Source: Nitrospirota bacterium
Lineage (GTDB): Bacteria > JACPQY01
Length of the DNA: 64,000 bases
Direction of reading: 5' to 3'
NCBI GenBank assembly: GCA_016180645.1
Contig: JACPAV010000004.1
Location: 1-64,000 of the forward strand
A program made the position numbers and the translations under genes. Of this stretch, positions 1 to 7,487 are shown one piece after another (the stretch's first letter is position 1; each line of letters begins with the position of its first letter). The notes under the pieces are model-generated. The model was not told where the DNA came from and made no database searches. It was given only the letters and a program-made list of their open reading frames with translations.

Positions 1-51
1 TCTCGCTCGGATGGGAAGGTATCTTCAGACACCGCTCAAGCGATTCGTAGG

Positions 52-143
52 GGAGCATCTTCAGATGCTCCCTCTTGTCGGGAGGGTCTGAAGACCCTCC
101 CCTACTTGCTCCCTCTTGTCGGGAAGGTCTGAAGACCCTCCCC
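52..143. repeat. REP-like palindromic repeats
   Basis: Three successive perfect or near-perfect hairpins lie at 52-71, 81-100 and about 121-143. Each has the form GGAG-N6-TC/GA-N6-CTCC and they are separated by short CTACTTG/CTCTTGTCG spacers. The two downstream ones are near-copies of each other (core GGTCTGAAGACC). This looks like a clustered intergenic palindromic repeat rather than a terminator, because no T tract follows. It covers the 3' end of the decayed transposase frame on the minus strand. Confidence 0.6.
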
Positions 144-441
144 TACGCTCCTCCCGCGTCCAGTGGGCGTCGTTGCGGCGGAAGATCCCGTGCCGGTCCA
201 TGTAAATCGACAGCGGAATGCCCTTCTGGGTGAGGACCTGCCGCAGGATCCGGCGCACGGTCACGCGCGAAAGCTTCACCCCCTCCCGATCCACCTTCCG
301 CCTTAACCGCCTCACCTGACGCTCCGACAACCCCAGCAACTCCGCCGCCTTCTTCACCGTCTCACGCCCTTCCAACATCAACCGAACCACGTGCAACCGT
401 TGCCACTGCCTCTGACTCAACCGAATCTCTCCTTCGTCCAT
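61..441 (-). pseudogene. Internally deleted ISNCY-type transposase remnant
   Basis: The first ~54 codons read as the helix-turn-helix N-terminus of an ISNCY/IS481-like transposase (AAELLGLSERQVRRLRRKV). They run directly into VKLSRVTVRRIL, which normally lies tens of residues further on. That runs directly into GIPLSIYMDRHGIFR, which normally follows the catalytic core. The DDE core (usual DGSP block) and the C-terminal third are missing, and the last ~30 codons read into palindromic repeat DNA. Two copies of TCACTGAAC at 494-502 and 521-529, upstream of its start, may be the remains of the IS end. This is a dead element and no function is inferred. Confidence 0.65.
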
Positions 442-711
442 AAGATAATCTCCTTTCCAAAGATCATCTCGGACACGAAGAAAGAGGACAGAATCACTGA
501 ACAGTTACAGGAGGACATTTTCACTGAACTACCACAGGATCAAAAGCAAGCTTGACTCAAAGGCGGCAGTATGCGAAGGTGCGCCCCATCGAGCAAGGGC
601 ATACTTCAACTCAATGCCTGGTGGCATCCGGCGAATCTCTTCCACGCACAGGAGCCAAATCAACATTCGGAAGGGAGCGACTCCGGCTAATCAGGGGGAA
701 ATGAGGTAATC
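442..711. other. Gene-free leader and IS end debris
   Basis: No supported gene lies here. The left part (to about 540) carries AT-richer DNA with a repeated TCACTGAAC motif that looks like the end of the decayed IS. The right part (about 560-711) is the leader of the RNA-binding protein gene. It ends with a purine-rich stretch (AGGGGGAAATGAGG) before the start codon. No confident -35/-10 pair was picked. Confidence 0.4.
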
Positions 712-1029
712 ATGGGAACAAAATTGTATGTTGGTGGACTGTCCTATTCGACGACCACCGAAGAACTTCAGGGCGCGTTTTCGCGAGTGGGCCAGGTGCA
801 ATCGGCCACGATCATTACGGACAAGATGACCGGACGATCCCGAGGATTTGGCTTTGTGGAGATGAGCACGCAGGAGGAAGCGAATGCGGCCATTTCTCAG
901 CTCAATGGTCAGACGTTGGGTGATCGCACGATCACGGTGAACGAAGCACGCCCGCAGGCTCCCCGCTCAGGCGGTGGAGGCGATTTCAGGGGCGGCAACC
1001 GCGGAGGTCGCTCGGGCCAACGATGGTAG
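712..1029 (+). CDS. RRM-domain RNA-binding protein
   Basis: This 105-residue protein is a single RNA recognition motif followed by a Gly/Arg-rich tail. RNP2 is KLYVGGL at residues 4-10 and RNP1 is RGFGFVEM at about 44-51. The tail (about residue 83 onward) has GGGGDFRGGNRGG-type repeats. Bacterial proteins of this size and layout are usually single-stranded RNA binders with a role in cold or stress adaptation; that role is family knowledge and is not shown here. A purine-rich Shine-Dalgarno region precedes the ATG. A hairpin begins at the stop codon, and a small charged protein follows within 43 bp, probably on the same transcript. Confidence 0.92.
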   Translation: MGTKLYVGGLSYSTTTEELQGAFSRVGQVQSATIITDKMTGRSRGFGFVEMSTQEEANAAISQLNGQTLGDRTITVNEARPQAPRSGGGGDFRGGNRGGRSGQRW

Positions 1030-1047
1030 GCTCAACCTCGTTGAGCC
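1029..1047 (+). promoter_or_regulatory. Intercistronic hairpin after the RRM gene
   Basis: GGCTCAACCTCGTTGAGCC forms a 7-8 bp stem starting on the last base of the RRM stop codon, with no T tract after it. It may be an mRNA-stabilising or processing hairpin between two co-transcribed genes, or a weak attenuator. Confidence 0.5.
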
Positions 1048-1071
1048 TGGCCGGGCCTATAAACGAGGCCC

Positions 1072-1269
1072 ATGCCCGATAGCGGAGGGAAGAGGGCGCG
1101 CGAAGCGCGCAAGCGGGAGAAGAAACGGATCAAGGAGGAGCGGAAGCGCCTGCGGAAAGCCGGTTTGCTTCAGCCTGGGTCATCCACCTCGTATCTGCCG
1201 GACGACGAAGGATCGGCGCCGGCGGAGGACTCCCCCGAGCCGGAGAAGAAAGAGACTACCGAAACCTGA
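1072..1269 (+). CDS. Small highly charged protein, unknown function
   Basis: This 65-residue product has a Lys/Arg-rich first half (KRAREARKREKKRIKEERKR, likely one long helix) and an acidic, Pro/Glu-rich second half. There is no signal peptide, membrane segment or recognised domain. It sits between the RRM gene and a strong intrinsic terminator, so it is likely the second gene of a two-gene transcript. The bipolar charge would suit an RNA- or ribosome-associated accessory protein, but that is only inference. Codon use looks ordinary for the window. A longer overlapping frame (974-1369) on the same strand looks like a shadow. Confidence 0.6.
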   Translation: MPDSGGKRAREARKREKKRIKEERKRLRKAGLLQPGSSTSYLPDDEGSAPAEDSPEPEKKETTET

Positions 1270-1298
1270 GCCGCTCCTCCTTGGAGCGGCTCCTTTTC
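1268..1298 (+). terminator. Rho-independent terminator
   Basis: A perfect 10-bp GC-rich stem (GAGCCGCTCC / GGAGCGGCTC, 1268-1277 with 1283-1292) has a 5-nt loop and is followed by CTTTTC. It overlaps the stop codon of the small charged protein and closes the RRM transcript. Confidence 0.85.
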
Positions 1299-1337
1299 AG
1301 TTGATCGACCGCGTGAGGCGGTATGCGAAAAGCGAAC

Positions 1338-2192
1338 TCAGTTCGCGGACTCGACGAGACCGTTCTTGAGGACGAGATCTCCTGCGCGGTTCTTTGTCTC
1401 GAATCCCAGGATGGTCATCTTGTCGTTCTTCTCCACGATCCATGCTTCCGTTGAGAGGGTCTCCTTGGGCAGAACAATCTTCGCGAACCGGACGGCGATT
1501 CGCTTCACCTTTCGGGGGTCGGAGTCGAGCTGCTTATCGATGATCCCTTTGGAAGCAAGGCCCAATGTGCACATGCCGTGGATGATGATTCCCGGCAGTC
1601 CCGCCATCTTGGCGACGTTGTCGTCCACGTGAATCGGGTTCCGGTCGCCTGAACCTTCGGCGTATCGGATCGACTGGTCTTTGGCCACTTCCATCACGAC
1701 CGTGAAGAGGGGTTTCTTGTTGGAAGCCTCCGGGGCCGGTTCATCTTTCTTGCCTCCGCCGCCCTTGCCACCGCCGCGGATGAAGTAGCCGCCTTTGGCG
1801 ACCTGCACGACGGCGCCGGACTTGTCCTTGGTCGTGGATTCGACGGTGATGAGTTCTCCGGAGCCCTTGTCTTCGATGTTGAGGATCTTTGCGCCGGTCT
1901 TGAGTTCGTCGCCGGGCTTGAGGAGTCGATGGAACGTCATGTCCTGCTCACCGTGAACGAGCATCATGATGTTCGCGTTGAGATCGGGATCGAACAGCGG
2001 GCCGGCCGATGCGGGAAGTGAGGGTACGATGCCGAAGAGCGGAGGACCGATGAGTCCGCCGTCTTTCGACTCGTCCCAAAAGAAGGGCGACGTTTCGTTG
2101 ATGCCGAGACAGTATTTCTGGATTCCTTCTTTCGTGACGGCGTAGCCGATTTCGGGGTAGGTTCGGCCGATGCAGGCCTTGTTCATTCCCAT
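1338..2192 (-). CDS. MaoC-like (R)-enoyl-CoA hydratase family protein
   Basis: This 284-residue double-hotdog protein has a C-terminal MaoC domain with the signature DRNPIHVDDNVAKMAGLPG followed by IIHGMCTLG. In the family the Asp and His of this block are catalytic in hydrating trans-2-enoyl-CoA. The N-terminal half resembles the dehydratase-like hotdog paired with it in eukaryotic hydratase-2-like proteins. A Gly/Lys-rich linker (about residues 140-155) joins the two halves. The start was set at ATG 2192 because GGAGGA lies 4-5 nt upstream; the longer frame to 2273 adds 27 Arg-rich residues and looks spurious. The role is probably fatty-acid or polyester metabolism. It is monocistronic as far as can be seen. 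Confidence 0.85.
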   Translation of the reverse strand: MGMNKACIGRTYPEIGYAVTKEGIQKYCLGINETSPFFWDESKDGGLIGPPLFGIVPSLPASAGPLFDPDLNANIMMLVHGEQDMTFHRLLKPGDELKTGAKILNIEDKGSGELITVESTTKDKSGAVVQVAKGGYFIRGGGKGGGGKKDEPAPEASNKKPLFTVVMEVAKDQSIRYAEGSGDRNPIHVDDNVAKMAGLPGIIIHGMCTLGLASKGIIDKQLDSDPRKVKRIAVRFAKIVLPKETLSTEAWIVEKNDKMTILGFETKNRAGDLVLKNGLVESAN

Positions 2193-2397
2193 TGGAGTCC
2201 TCCTTCGCGTAAGTAGCCGGGATTCGCCTCGTCCCTTCCGCTTCGCTCCACGGGCGAGGAGTGGAAGGTCCATCGGGCTCTGGCCTCGGCTCCGATGCGT
2301 TCGCGGGCGGAACGACCACCCGCTTGGGTAGGGTTACACAGTATGACGCGCCGTGTCAATGCGAAGCCGGGTTCGCCGGCGGTGGGCCTGCCGGCCC

Positions 2398-2521
2398 GTT
2401 TTGGTAGCCGCAGCCTTCGGGCTGCTTACATGACGCGGGCTGAAGCCCCATGCCACGGAGGGTATGGGACCATGATATGTCGCCGCACCACGGATGGTGC
2501 GGCATGGACCATGGCCCGCGC
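2398..2521. repeat. Palindrome-rich intergenic repeat
   Basis: The gap between the MaoC and GH38 genes holds several hairpins: GCAGCCTTCGGGCTGC near 2410, a GGGCTGAAGCCC-type element near 2440, and GCCGCACC...GGTGCGGC near 2481-2502. The pattern resembles other intergenic palindromes in this window (about 21,040-21,120). There is no T tract, so this is probably REP-like DNA rather than a terminator. Confidence 0.5.
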
Positions 2522-5095
2522 CTACCGAATGATGAGCGTCAGCAGGTGCCGGTCCATTCTGAGGGTGTAGTCGTCCGTGAGATCCGGGAGGCGTTTCCCC
2601 GGCTCCTCCATTGCGTCCGATTCGTAGACTTGTTTGAGTCCGAATTCGCGCAGGGCGGATTTCATCTTGACATTCACCGGCGTGTCGAGCGGATTGAAGA
2701 GCCGCAGAACGAGCGAGTCGTCAATCTCGGATCGCTTGAACACCATCAGCTCCGCGCCCTCGAGGTCGATAAAGCTTTTGCTTGCCGGTAAGGTGCCTTC
2801 GTGCGCGTCGGTGGGGACGGAAATCAGGGGCTGGTGGAGGTCGAATGCTTGACGGTATGCCTCCGCCGCGTCGATGGCGCCATCGTGCGGGATGATCCAG
2901 AATGATACCTCGTGTGGATCGGGATCGGTGCCGATCGCGCCGAGGACTTGGCATTTCTCCAGCGAGGCGTTTCGCGTGATCATCATTTCGACGTCGGCGT
3001 TTTCGCCCACGTGCCACCCTTGGCTCGCGAGGCTGACGAACAACATTCCCTTCCCCGTCGGGTCGGAGACATCCAGCCATTCCAACACGGGCCAGAACGT
3101 CGGATCGTAGTGACGCTTGAGCGGTCGGGCCGTCCACGCATACGGCGTGGCGGTGACGAGTTGCGGATGGCCCAACCTCGTTTCGACCCGTGCGGTAATC
3201 GTTGAATCCTTTGGTGCCGAGGCTGTCAGCTTCTGGAGGAGTCCGGGTTGTCCCGCGTAGCTCCATTCTTCCTGACGGACTTCCGAGCCTTCCAAATCCA
3301 ATCGAGTGATCGTGACAGTTGCGAGCGGTTCGCTTGCAACTACCTCAGCGGATTCGCTTCCAGGGCGGGCAAGTGCGACACGCTCAAAGCGGCACCCGTC
3401 CATCTCGTGCCCCAGTCGCCACATCCCGCCATCATCCAGGTATGAAATGATATCGACTTCTTGCTTGCTTGGACTCATGGCCGCGAAGCGCGGAGTCGCG
3501 CGAGACGTACTCGCCGGTCCACCTTGCCTGGCCAAAACCCTGAACCCCATCGGAGGAACCTCGTTCGCCGCGAATAGTGTTCCTTGCCCATCCGTAGATT
3601 CACCAGCATTCACGACTTCACTTCTTGAGCGTGAGAGGGAATTCCAGACGACAAAGGGATCAGCGCCTTCGTCCGTTGTTTGGGAACGCGCGGTCAGGCT
3701 TCGGAGTGCACTGTCCATGACGGATTGCCCCCGGAGGATGACGTCTCGAAGGATGGGAAGTTGCTCTTCCTTGTAGACCTTGTCCGGGCTGGTGCCGGGG
3801 AGGTAGTCGTGATGGTTGCTCCAGGCGAGTTTTTCCCAGAGTTCGCGGAGCTCGGCCTTGGGATAGCCCGCGGGGTCGAAGAGCGATTCCAGTGTGGCGA
3901 ATTTTTCGGCCTGCATGAGGAGGTAGCTCGCTTCGCGGTGGAGTTTTTTCAGTTCGACTCGCGAGCCGAAGAAGCCCATCCAGTACGGCGCGATATCCAC
4001 TTCCAGCTCTGGGACGCGCTTGCCCTGAAACTCCACCAGTCGAGCGAACTCCTCGAAAGTGGCGGCCAACGCCCACACTCCCGTTTCCGAATATTTCGTC
4101 GCGTTCCAGTTGTCCATGTATTCCACCAGTCGCGGTTTCGGCAGCGCGAAGTCGCAGCCGATGGGGACGAACATGTAGTCGGTGGGACTGACATCCGCGA
4201 GTTGGGAGACGTACATGGCGATCTTGGCGTTGGTGGATTCGGCATCCGGTTTGAACGGGCCTAGATGGCCCCCCGGTAGCTGGAACGGTTCGTCGTAATC
4301 GATGTTGTCTCCTTGACAGTATGTATAGGGCATCCAGTGGGTCAAGATCCGCGTGCCATCGGCACCCTTCCACCAGAAGTCGATGGCCTTCTCGTTGAAC
4401 AGCTTCTCGGCCGTGGAGCCCGGGCGAGGTGTGTATTTCATATTTGGCATGATGAAGTTGTCGATGCCGTCCGCTCGCGAGAGCGCCGCGTATTTGTAGC
4501 CTGCGGCCGTGAGCAGACTAGGCAGGCCGGTTCCGAGGCCAAAATCGTCGGGCAGCCACGCCGTGGCCGAGCCGACTCCGAATTCCTCCATGGTGAACCG
4601 GCGGCCGAGCATGAAGTCTCGCAGCAGGGCTTCGCCCGTGGGCAGCACCACGTCCGGACTCGTAATCCCTCCGCCCACAATACGAAATCGTCCGGATTTT
4701 GTGTGCCGTTTCAGCCGCTCGCGATCTTCGGGATGTTTTTCAAGGTGGTGCTTTAGGAATGCCATTTCGGCCATGGAATAGAAGTAGCGCGGGTTTTCAT
4801 CGAGAATGTCGAGGGAGCTCCGGATAATTTTCTCAACGTACCGGTCGTAGTACTCCGGGAATGTCAGTTGCCAGTCCAGATCCATGTGCGCGTTCTGCCC
4901 GAACACGATCACGCGCTTTGCCTTCGCAGGGATTCCCAGCTTCTCCCTCAGATCGTGCTCCGAGTTGGCCCCGATGACGGTTACCTCATACTTCTTTTCG
5001 CAGCCGAGCAGGAGAAAAAGCAGGGCGGTTGCAATGGCGATCTCCCCTCCGATGCGCCGGGGCCGGAAGAAGCGGGTCGCCTTCTTCGGAATCAA
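2522..5095 (-). CDS. GH38-type alpha-mannosidase-like lipoprotein
   Basis: The 857-residue product begins with a signal peptide and lipobox (LLFLLLGCEKK, Cys at about 32), so it is probably a lipoprotein. The catalytic domain resembles glycoside hydrolase family 38. It has a metal-binding AHMDLDW (compare HxDxxW), then FPEYYDRYV, and WLPDDFGLG aligned with the family's W-x-x-D-P-F-G block whose Asp is the nucleophile. The length fits GH38 with its C-terminal beta domains. The natural substrate (mannoside or other alpha-glycoside) cannot be read from sequence. The start appears to be TTG at 5095, overlapping the stop of the upstream Lon-domain gene, so the two are probably co-transcribed. No other sugar-degrading genes adjoin it. 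Confidence 0.75.
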   Translation of the reverse strand: MIPKKATRFFRPRRIGGEIAIATALLFLLLGCEKKYEVTVIGANSEHDLREKLGIPAKAKRVIVFGQNAHMDLDWQLTFPEYYDRYVEKIIRSSLDILDENPRYFYSMAEMAFLKHHLEKHPEDRERLKRHTKSGRFRIVGGGITSPDVVLPTGEALLRDFMLGRRFTMEEFGVGSATAWLPDDFGLGTGLPSLLTAAGYKYAALSRADGIDNFIMPNMKYTPRPGSTAEKLFNEKAIDFWWKGADGTRILTHWMPYTYCQGDNIDYDEPFQLPGGHLGPFKPDAESTNAKIAMYVSQLADVSPTDYMFVPIGCDFALPKPRLVEYMDNWNATKYSETGVWALAATFEEFARLVEFQGKRVPELEVDIAPYWMGFFGSRVELKKLHREASYLLMQAEKFATLESLFDPAGYPKAELRELWEKLAWSNHHDYLPGTSPDKVYKEEQLPILRDVILRGQSVMDSALRSLTARSQTTDEGADPFVVWNSLSRSRSEVVNAGESTDGQGTLFAANEVPPMGFRVLARQGGPASTSRATPRFAAMSPSKQEVDIISYLDDGGMWRLGHEMDGCRFERVALARPGSESAEVVASEPLATVTITRLDLEGSEVRQEEWSYAGQPGLLQKLTASAPKDSTITARVETRLGHPQLVTATPYAWTARPLKRHYDPTFWPVLEWLDVSDPTGKGMLFVSLASQGWHVGENADVEMMITRNASLEKCQVLGAIGTDPDPHEVSFWIIPHDGAIDAAEAYRQAFDLHQPLISVPTDAHEGTLPASKSFIDLEGAELMVFKRSEIDDSLVLRLFNPLDTPVNVKMKSALREFGLKQVYESDAMEEPGKRLPDLTDDYTLRMDRHLLTLIIR

Positions 5096-5844
5096 TTCAG
5101 GCTGGATGGGGATGTGGTGGGTGGAGAGGATGGGGAGGATTTGGACATGGATTCAATGCGGCTGACCATGATCCGGGTGACCTGTTCGCACCGCAGGGCC
5201 ACGTCGTCCAGTTCGAGGAGGCTCTGCTTCGTGGCCGGTTCGATGTTGAGGAGGAAACACGCCCAATTCGTGACGACCTCCATCGGCATGGACTCGGTTG
5301 TCGACATCATTTGGTCGACCTGCTCTTGAGGCTGCCCTTGCAGGCTCAGAAGCGTGCGCGCGGTTTCCGTGAGCGTACGCCGAAGCCGCAGGGCGAAGTC
5401 CGGAGATTCCGGGAGGTGATCGAGAAGGACTCGGATGGGCGCCTCCTGGTAGGAGCGATCATGAGTTGTGCTTCCGAATTCGACTTTCTGAACCCCGAGC
5501 AGAACGATGTTGTATCGATCCTCCGCTTGCTCCTCCCAGGCGACGATCCGCCCGAGGCATCCGATGGAGCAGAACTCGGGGGGGTCGCCCCCTTCGCTGC
5601 CCTCCTCGGCGCTTCGGGTACGGCCAGCCGTCCTAGCGCCGCGATACTGCGGTTCCCATCCCGGTTTCAGGAGGGCCATGGCGATGTGGCGCGAACCCGA
5701 AAGGGAATTGTTGATCATTTCGAGGTAGCGCGGCTCGAAGATGTGGAGCGGCATTCGAGTATGCGGGAAGAGCACCACGTTCGGCAGCGGAAAGACTGGG
5801 ACGGTGGTCGGAAGATGCCTGGGTGCAGCGTCCATCGTGATCAT
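5092..5844 (-). CDS. Lon N-terminal (substrate-binding) domain protein
   Basis: This is about 250 residues. VPVFPLPNVVLFPHTRMPL, then HIFEPRYLEMINNSL, is the hallmark start of the Lon substrate-binding domain. The protein lacks the AAA+ and Ser-Lys protease parts of Lon, as in the stand-alone PUA-like Lon-N family. The C-terminal helical part ends in a Ser/Pro-rich tail. The function of stand-alone members is not settled; a chaperone or adaptor role is usually suggested. Start options are ATG 5844 or 5835, and neither has a strong ribosome site; the longer frame to 5901 is less likely. It overlaps the GH38 gene by 4 nt. Confidence 0.82.
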   Translation of the reverse strand: MITMDAAPRHLPTTVPVFPLPNVVLFPHTRMPLHIFEPRYLEMINNSLSGSRHIAMALLKPGWEPQYRGARTAGRTRSAEEGSEGGDPPEFCSIGCLGRIVAWEEQAEDRYNIVLLGVQKVEFGSTTHDRSYQEAPIRVLLDHLPESPDFALRLRRTLTETARTLLSLQGQPQEQVDQMMSTTESMPMEVVTNWACFLLNIEPATKQSLLELDDVALRCEQVTRIMVSRIESMSKSSPSSPPTTSPSSLN

Positions 5845-5998
5845 TGTCACAGTTCCGTGGGGCCAATACAACATTGCACCGCGCACCTGGGGGACACACA
5901 CTGCCCGTTATGGGGAATATTCAACGTGACGCCGCTCACACAATTCAGAACGCGCCGCGATTTCGGGCAGAGATCAATAACCTTTGACGCAACATTCC

Positions 5999-6014
5999 TG
6001 GCACGGGTCCTGCT
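5999..6014 (+). promoter_or_regulatory. Sigma-54-like -24/-12 promoter
   Basis: TGGCACGGGTCCTGCT matches the sigma-54 consensus TGGCACG-N4-TTGCW with one mismatch. The invariant GG (6000-6001) and GC (6012-6013) lie exactly 12 nt apart. It sits about 40 nt upstream of a Shine-Dalgarno (AAAGGAG, 6040-6046) and the start of a tiny membrane protein. No upstream activator site was identified. Confidence 0.5.
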
Positions 6015-6052
6015 TCATCTTTGGCGGGTTCTACCGATGAAAGGAGTATGGA

Positions 6053-6286
6053 ATGGAATGGTGCTTCACTAGAGTCAGGGCCGCAGGGAGCCCTGAGTTT
6101 GCCGAAGGGGGGAACCCGATGAGTTGGAAACGAGCCGTATTGAACATCGATGGCGGGGCCGTGGAGGACCCCAGGGGCGTGATCGGATTCGTGAAGGACG
6201 TCCGATCCCACTGGGGATTCTATTTGATCTCTTCCGCCTTCACCGCGGCCGTCTGCACGATGGCCGTGAAACTCCTGGCGAGCTAA
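6053..6286 (+). CDS. Tiny single-span membrane protein, unknown
   Basis: The frame encodes 77 residues from ATG 6053, which has AAAGGAG six bases upstream. An internal ATG at 6119 (MSWKRAVLNIDGG...) gives a 55-residue version preceded by a G-rich site. The C-terminus is one hydrophobic segment (WGFYLISSAFTAAVCTMAV). Codons about 6-21 read through a GCCGCAGGGAGCCCTGAG-type element that looks like a dispersed repeat, so the original start may be the internal one. It lies downstream of a sigma-54-like promoter. I do not recognise a family, and coding status is plausible but unproven. Confidence 0.4.
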   Translation: MEWCFTRVRAAGSPEFAEGGNPMSWKRAVLNIDGGAVEDPRGVIGFVKDVRSHWGFYLISSAFTAAVCTMAVKLLAS

Positions 6287-6330
6287 AGCTCACCCCTATC
6301 GAGGCAAATCCTCGATCGTGCGTGTGCCCC

Positions 6331-6609
6331 TCACTCGCGTGGGCCTCCGCGTCGGCTCGATGAATCTGCCGGCGTATGTTCTTGATAGAGTGCGGCGTAC
6401 CGATCCACCAACATGCGAATCATTTTCTGGTAGTGGGTTCGGTGCTTCCGCGCCTGCTGTTTGAAGAACTGAACGCTTCTCTTGCTGAGCCCCATCGTAA
6501 CCTTCACGCTCTCCTCCCTGTAGGCGAGATCCCTGGGTTCCGGCAGGAAGTCCGCGACCAAGCGGGGGCTTCCCATCGGTTCGTCAGTGTATCGGGTTTT
6601 GCTTTTCAT
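6331..6609 (-). CDS. brnA: BrnA/CopG-like antitoxin
   Basis: This 92-residue protein has its core (VKVTMGLSKRSVQFFKQQAR, then YQKMIRMLVDRYA) resembling the ribbon-helix-helix region of BrnA/CopG antitoxins. These bind their own operator and neutralise the BrnT RNase. It starts 26 nt inside the 3' end of a brnT-like frame, the usual BrnT-BrnA order. Because its partner has lost its N-terminal half, this is probably an orphan antitoxin now. The divergent RHH sequence makes the exact family a moderate call. Confidence 0.6.
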   Translation of the reverse strand: MKSKTRYTDEPMGSPRLVADFLPEPRDLAYREESVKVTMGLSKRSVQFFKQQARKHRTHYQKMIRMLVDRYAALYQEHTPADSSSRRGGPRE

Positions 6610-6766
6610 AGATCCTCTTTCCCTTTCTCCAATACCCCGCTCCGAGAATCCGGATAACTTCCTTTCGGTATGTGAATCGAACGGTCAGGATGCCGCCCCC
6701 GATTCGTCCCAAGCAGAAATACCGGTGCTCTTTGCCCGCACCGTGGCGCATATCTTCCGCGACAAC
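6584..6766 (-). pseudogene. brnT: 5'-truncated BrnT-like toxin
   Basis: The C-terminal half of a BrnT RNase toxin is readable: KEHRYFCLGRIGGGILTV, then RKEVIRILGAGYWRKGKRIYE, matching the family's GE-R-IG, LLTVVYTER and IRIISAR-RE-YE blocks. The N-terminal FEWD-KA-NL-KHGV region of about 40 residues is absent. The frame upstream is instead made of the attC-like site (6760-6823), so the homology starts right at the predicted cassette boundary. Loss of the N-terminus should inactivate the toxin. A 114-codon frame exists (to 6928) but its first half is recombination-site and endonuclease-gene DNA in the wrong frame. Confidence 0.55.
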
Positions 6767-6823
6767 GCTCCGGTTCAGCGGCGGGCCGCGCAGCGGACCG
6801 TCCGCTGCAACCGGTTGTTGGGC
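6760..6823 (-). other. attC: attC-like integron recombination site 1
   Basis: Read on the minus strand, the site starts GCCCAAC (6823-6817, matching RYYYAAC) and ends GTTGTCG (6766-6760; GTT kept, RRRY degenerate). The arms CAACAACCGGTTGCAGCGG and CCGCTGAACCGGAGCGTTG are imperfectly complementary, with an extrahelical G and a short unpaired spacer next to the outer box, as in attC hairpins. The total is 64 bp, within the attC size range. It begins one base after the stop codon of the restriction endonuclease gene, exactly where a cassette attC should be, and has the cassette orientation. Confidence 0.6.
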
Positions 6824-6824
6824 G

Positions 6825-7487
6825 TCATTCGTCGGATTTCCTCGACCAGAACTCACGGACCTGCTCGAAGCGAGATACCCGTTCGCCAATCTTCGCGATC
6901 TCTTTAGGGTAGAACTCCAACATGACATCGCAAAACTCCAACATCCAACGCTTCCGCGGGTACCCCGGATTCACGGTCACACGATTCGAGTTGGCGATCT
7001 GAATCTGGCCCCAGCCGAGGGCCCCGATCGTCAGGCAATCCCATCCAAGGAATTCGATGGGCACGAATGTGACATGGGTGACCTTTGCCTTCACGCCCTC
7101 GACGCTGTAGCTGACGAGAAGAACCGTGAAGAAGTTGCTGTCGTCCTCGTAGAAACGCGCCAACCGTTCCACGGAAGTAAGGTTCGGCATGTTGAACTTC
7201 GTGTCGGTCCTGTGCGTCTTGACGTCGACGATGTAGTACAGTCCTTCGCGATCCTTGAACGCAAGGTCAGCCATTGCCCGGCGAGCGAAGTTCGGGGAGT
7301 ACTCGCCACAGTGCTCGCCAAGAATGTTCTCGAAGGATGCCGCTACGACGTTTTCGATGGCATCTCCCACAGCCCTGGGGCTCTGGGCGGTGTTCTTCGA
7401 TAGGAAATCTGGACTGCCATTGATCAAATCTCGGACCCGGGCCTGGATCAACACGTAGTCATTGCTATGAAAGAGCCGGCTCATCAT
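6825..7487 (-). CDS. Type II restriction endonuclease (PD-(D/E)XK)
   Basis: The 220-residue protein overlaps the upstream methyltransferase gene by 4 nt (ATGA). A PD-(D/E)XK-like core is visible: MADLAFKDREGLYYIVDVK, where the first Asp and the D-V-K after the hydrophobic strand are the likely metal ligands. An upstream Glu in GDAIENVVAA suits the first core helix. The rest is not like any family I can name, as is usual for type II enzymes. Location and translational coupling to a beta-class methyltransferase make it the cognate nuclease. Its stop codon abuts an attC-like site. The recognition sequence cannot be inferred. Confidence 0.72.
   Translation of the reverse strand: MMSRLFHSNDYVLIQARVRDLINGSPDFLSKNTAQSPRAVGDAIENVVAASFENILGEHCGEYSPNFARRAMADLAFKDREGLYYIVDVKTHRTDTKFNMPNLTSVERLARFYEDDSNFFTVLLVSYSVEGVKAKVTHVTFVPIEFLGWDCLTIGALGWGQIQIANSNRVTVNPGYPRKRWMLEFCDVMLEFYPKEIAKIGERVSRFEQVREFWSRKSDE

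Noticed and set aside
2274-2521. Terminator hairpins between GH38 and MaoC genes
   Set aside because: Several stems but none with a T tract; better explained as REP-like repeats.
6767-6928. N-terminal half of a 114-codon brnT frame
   Set aside because: Those codons are the attC-like site and the 3' end of the endonuclease gene read in another frame; no BrnT similarity.
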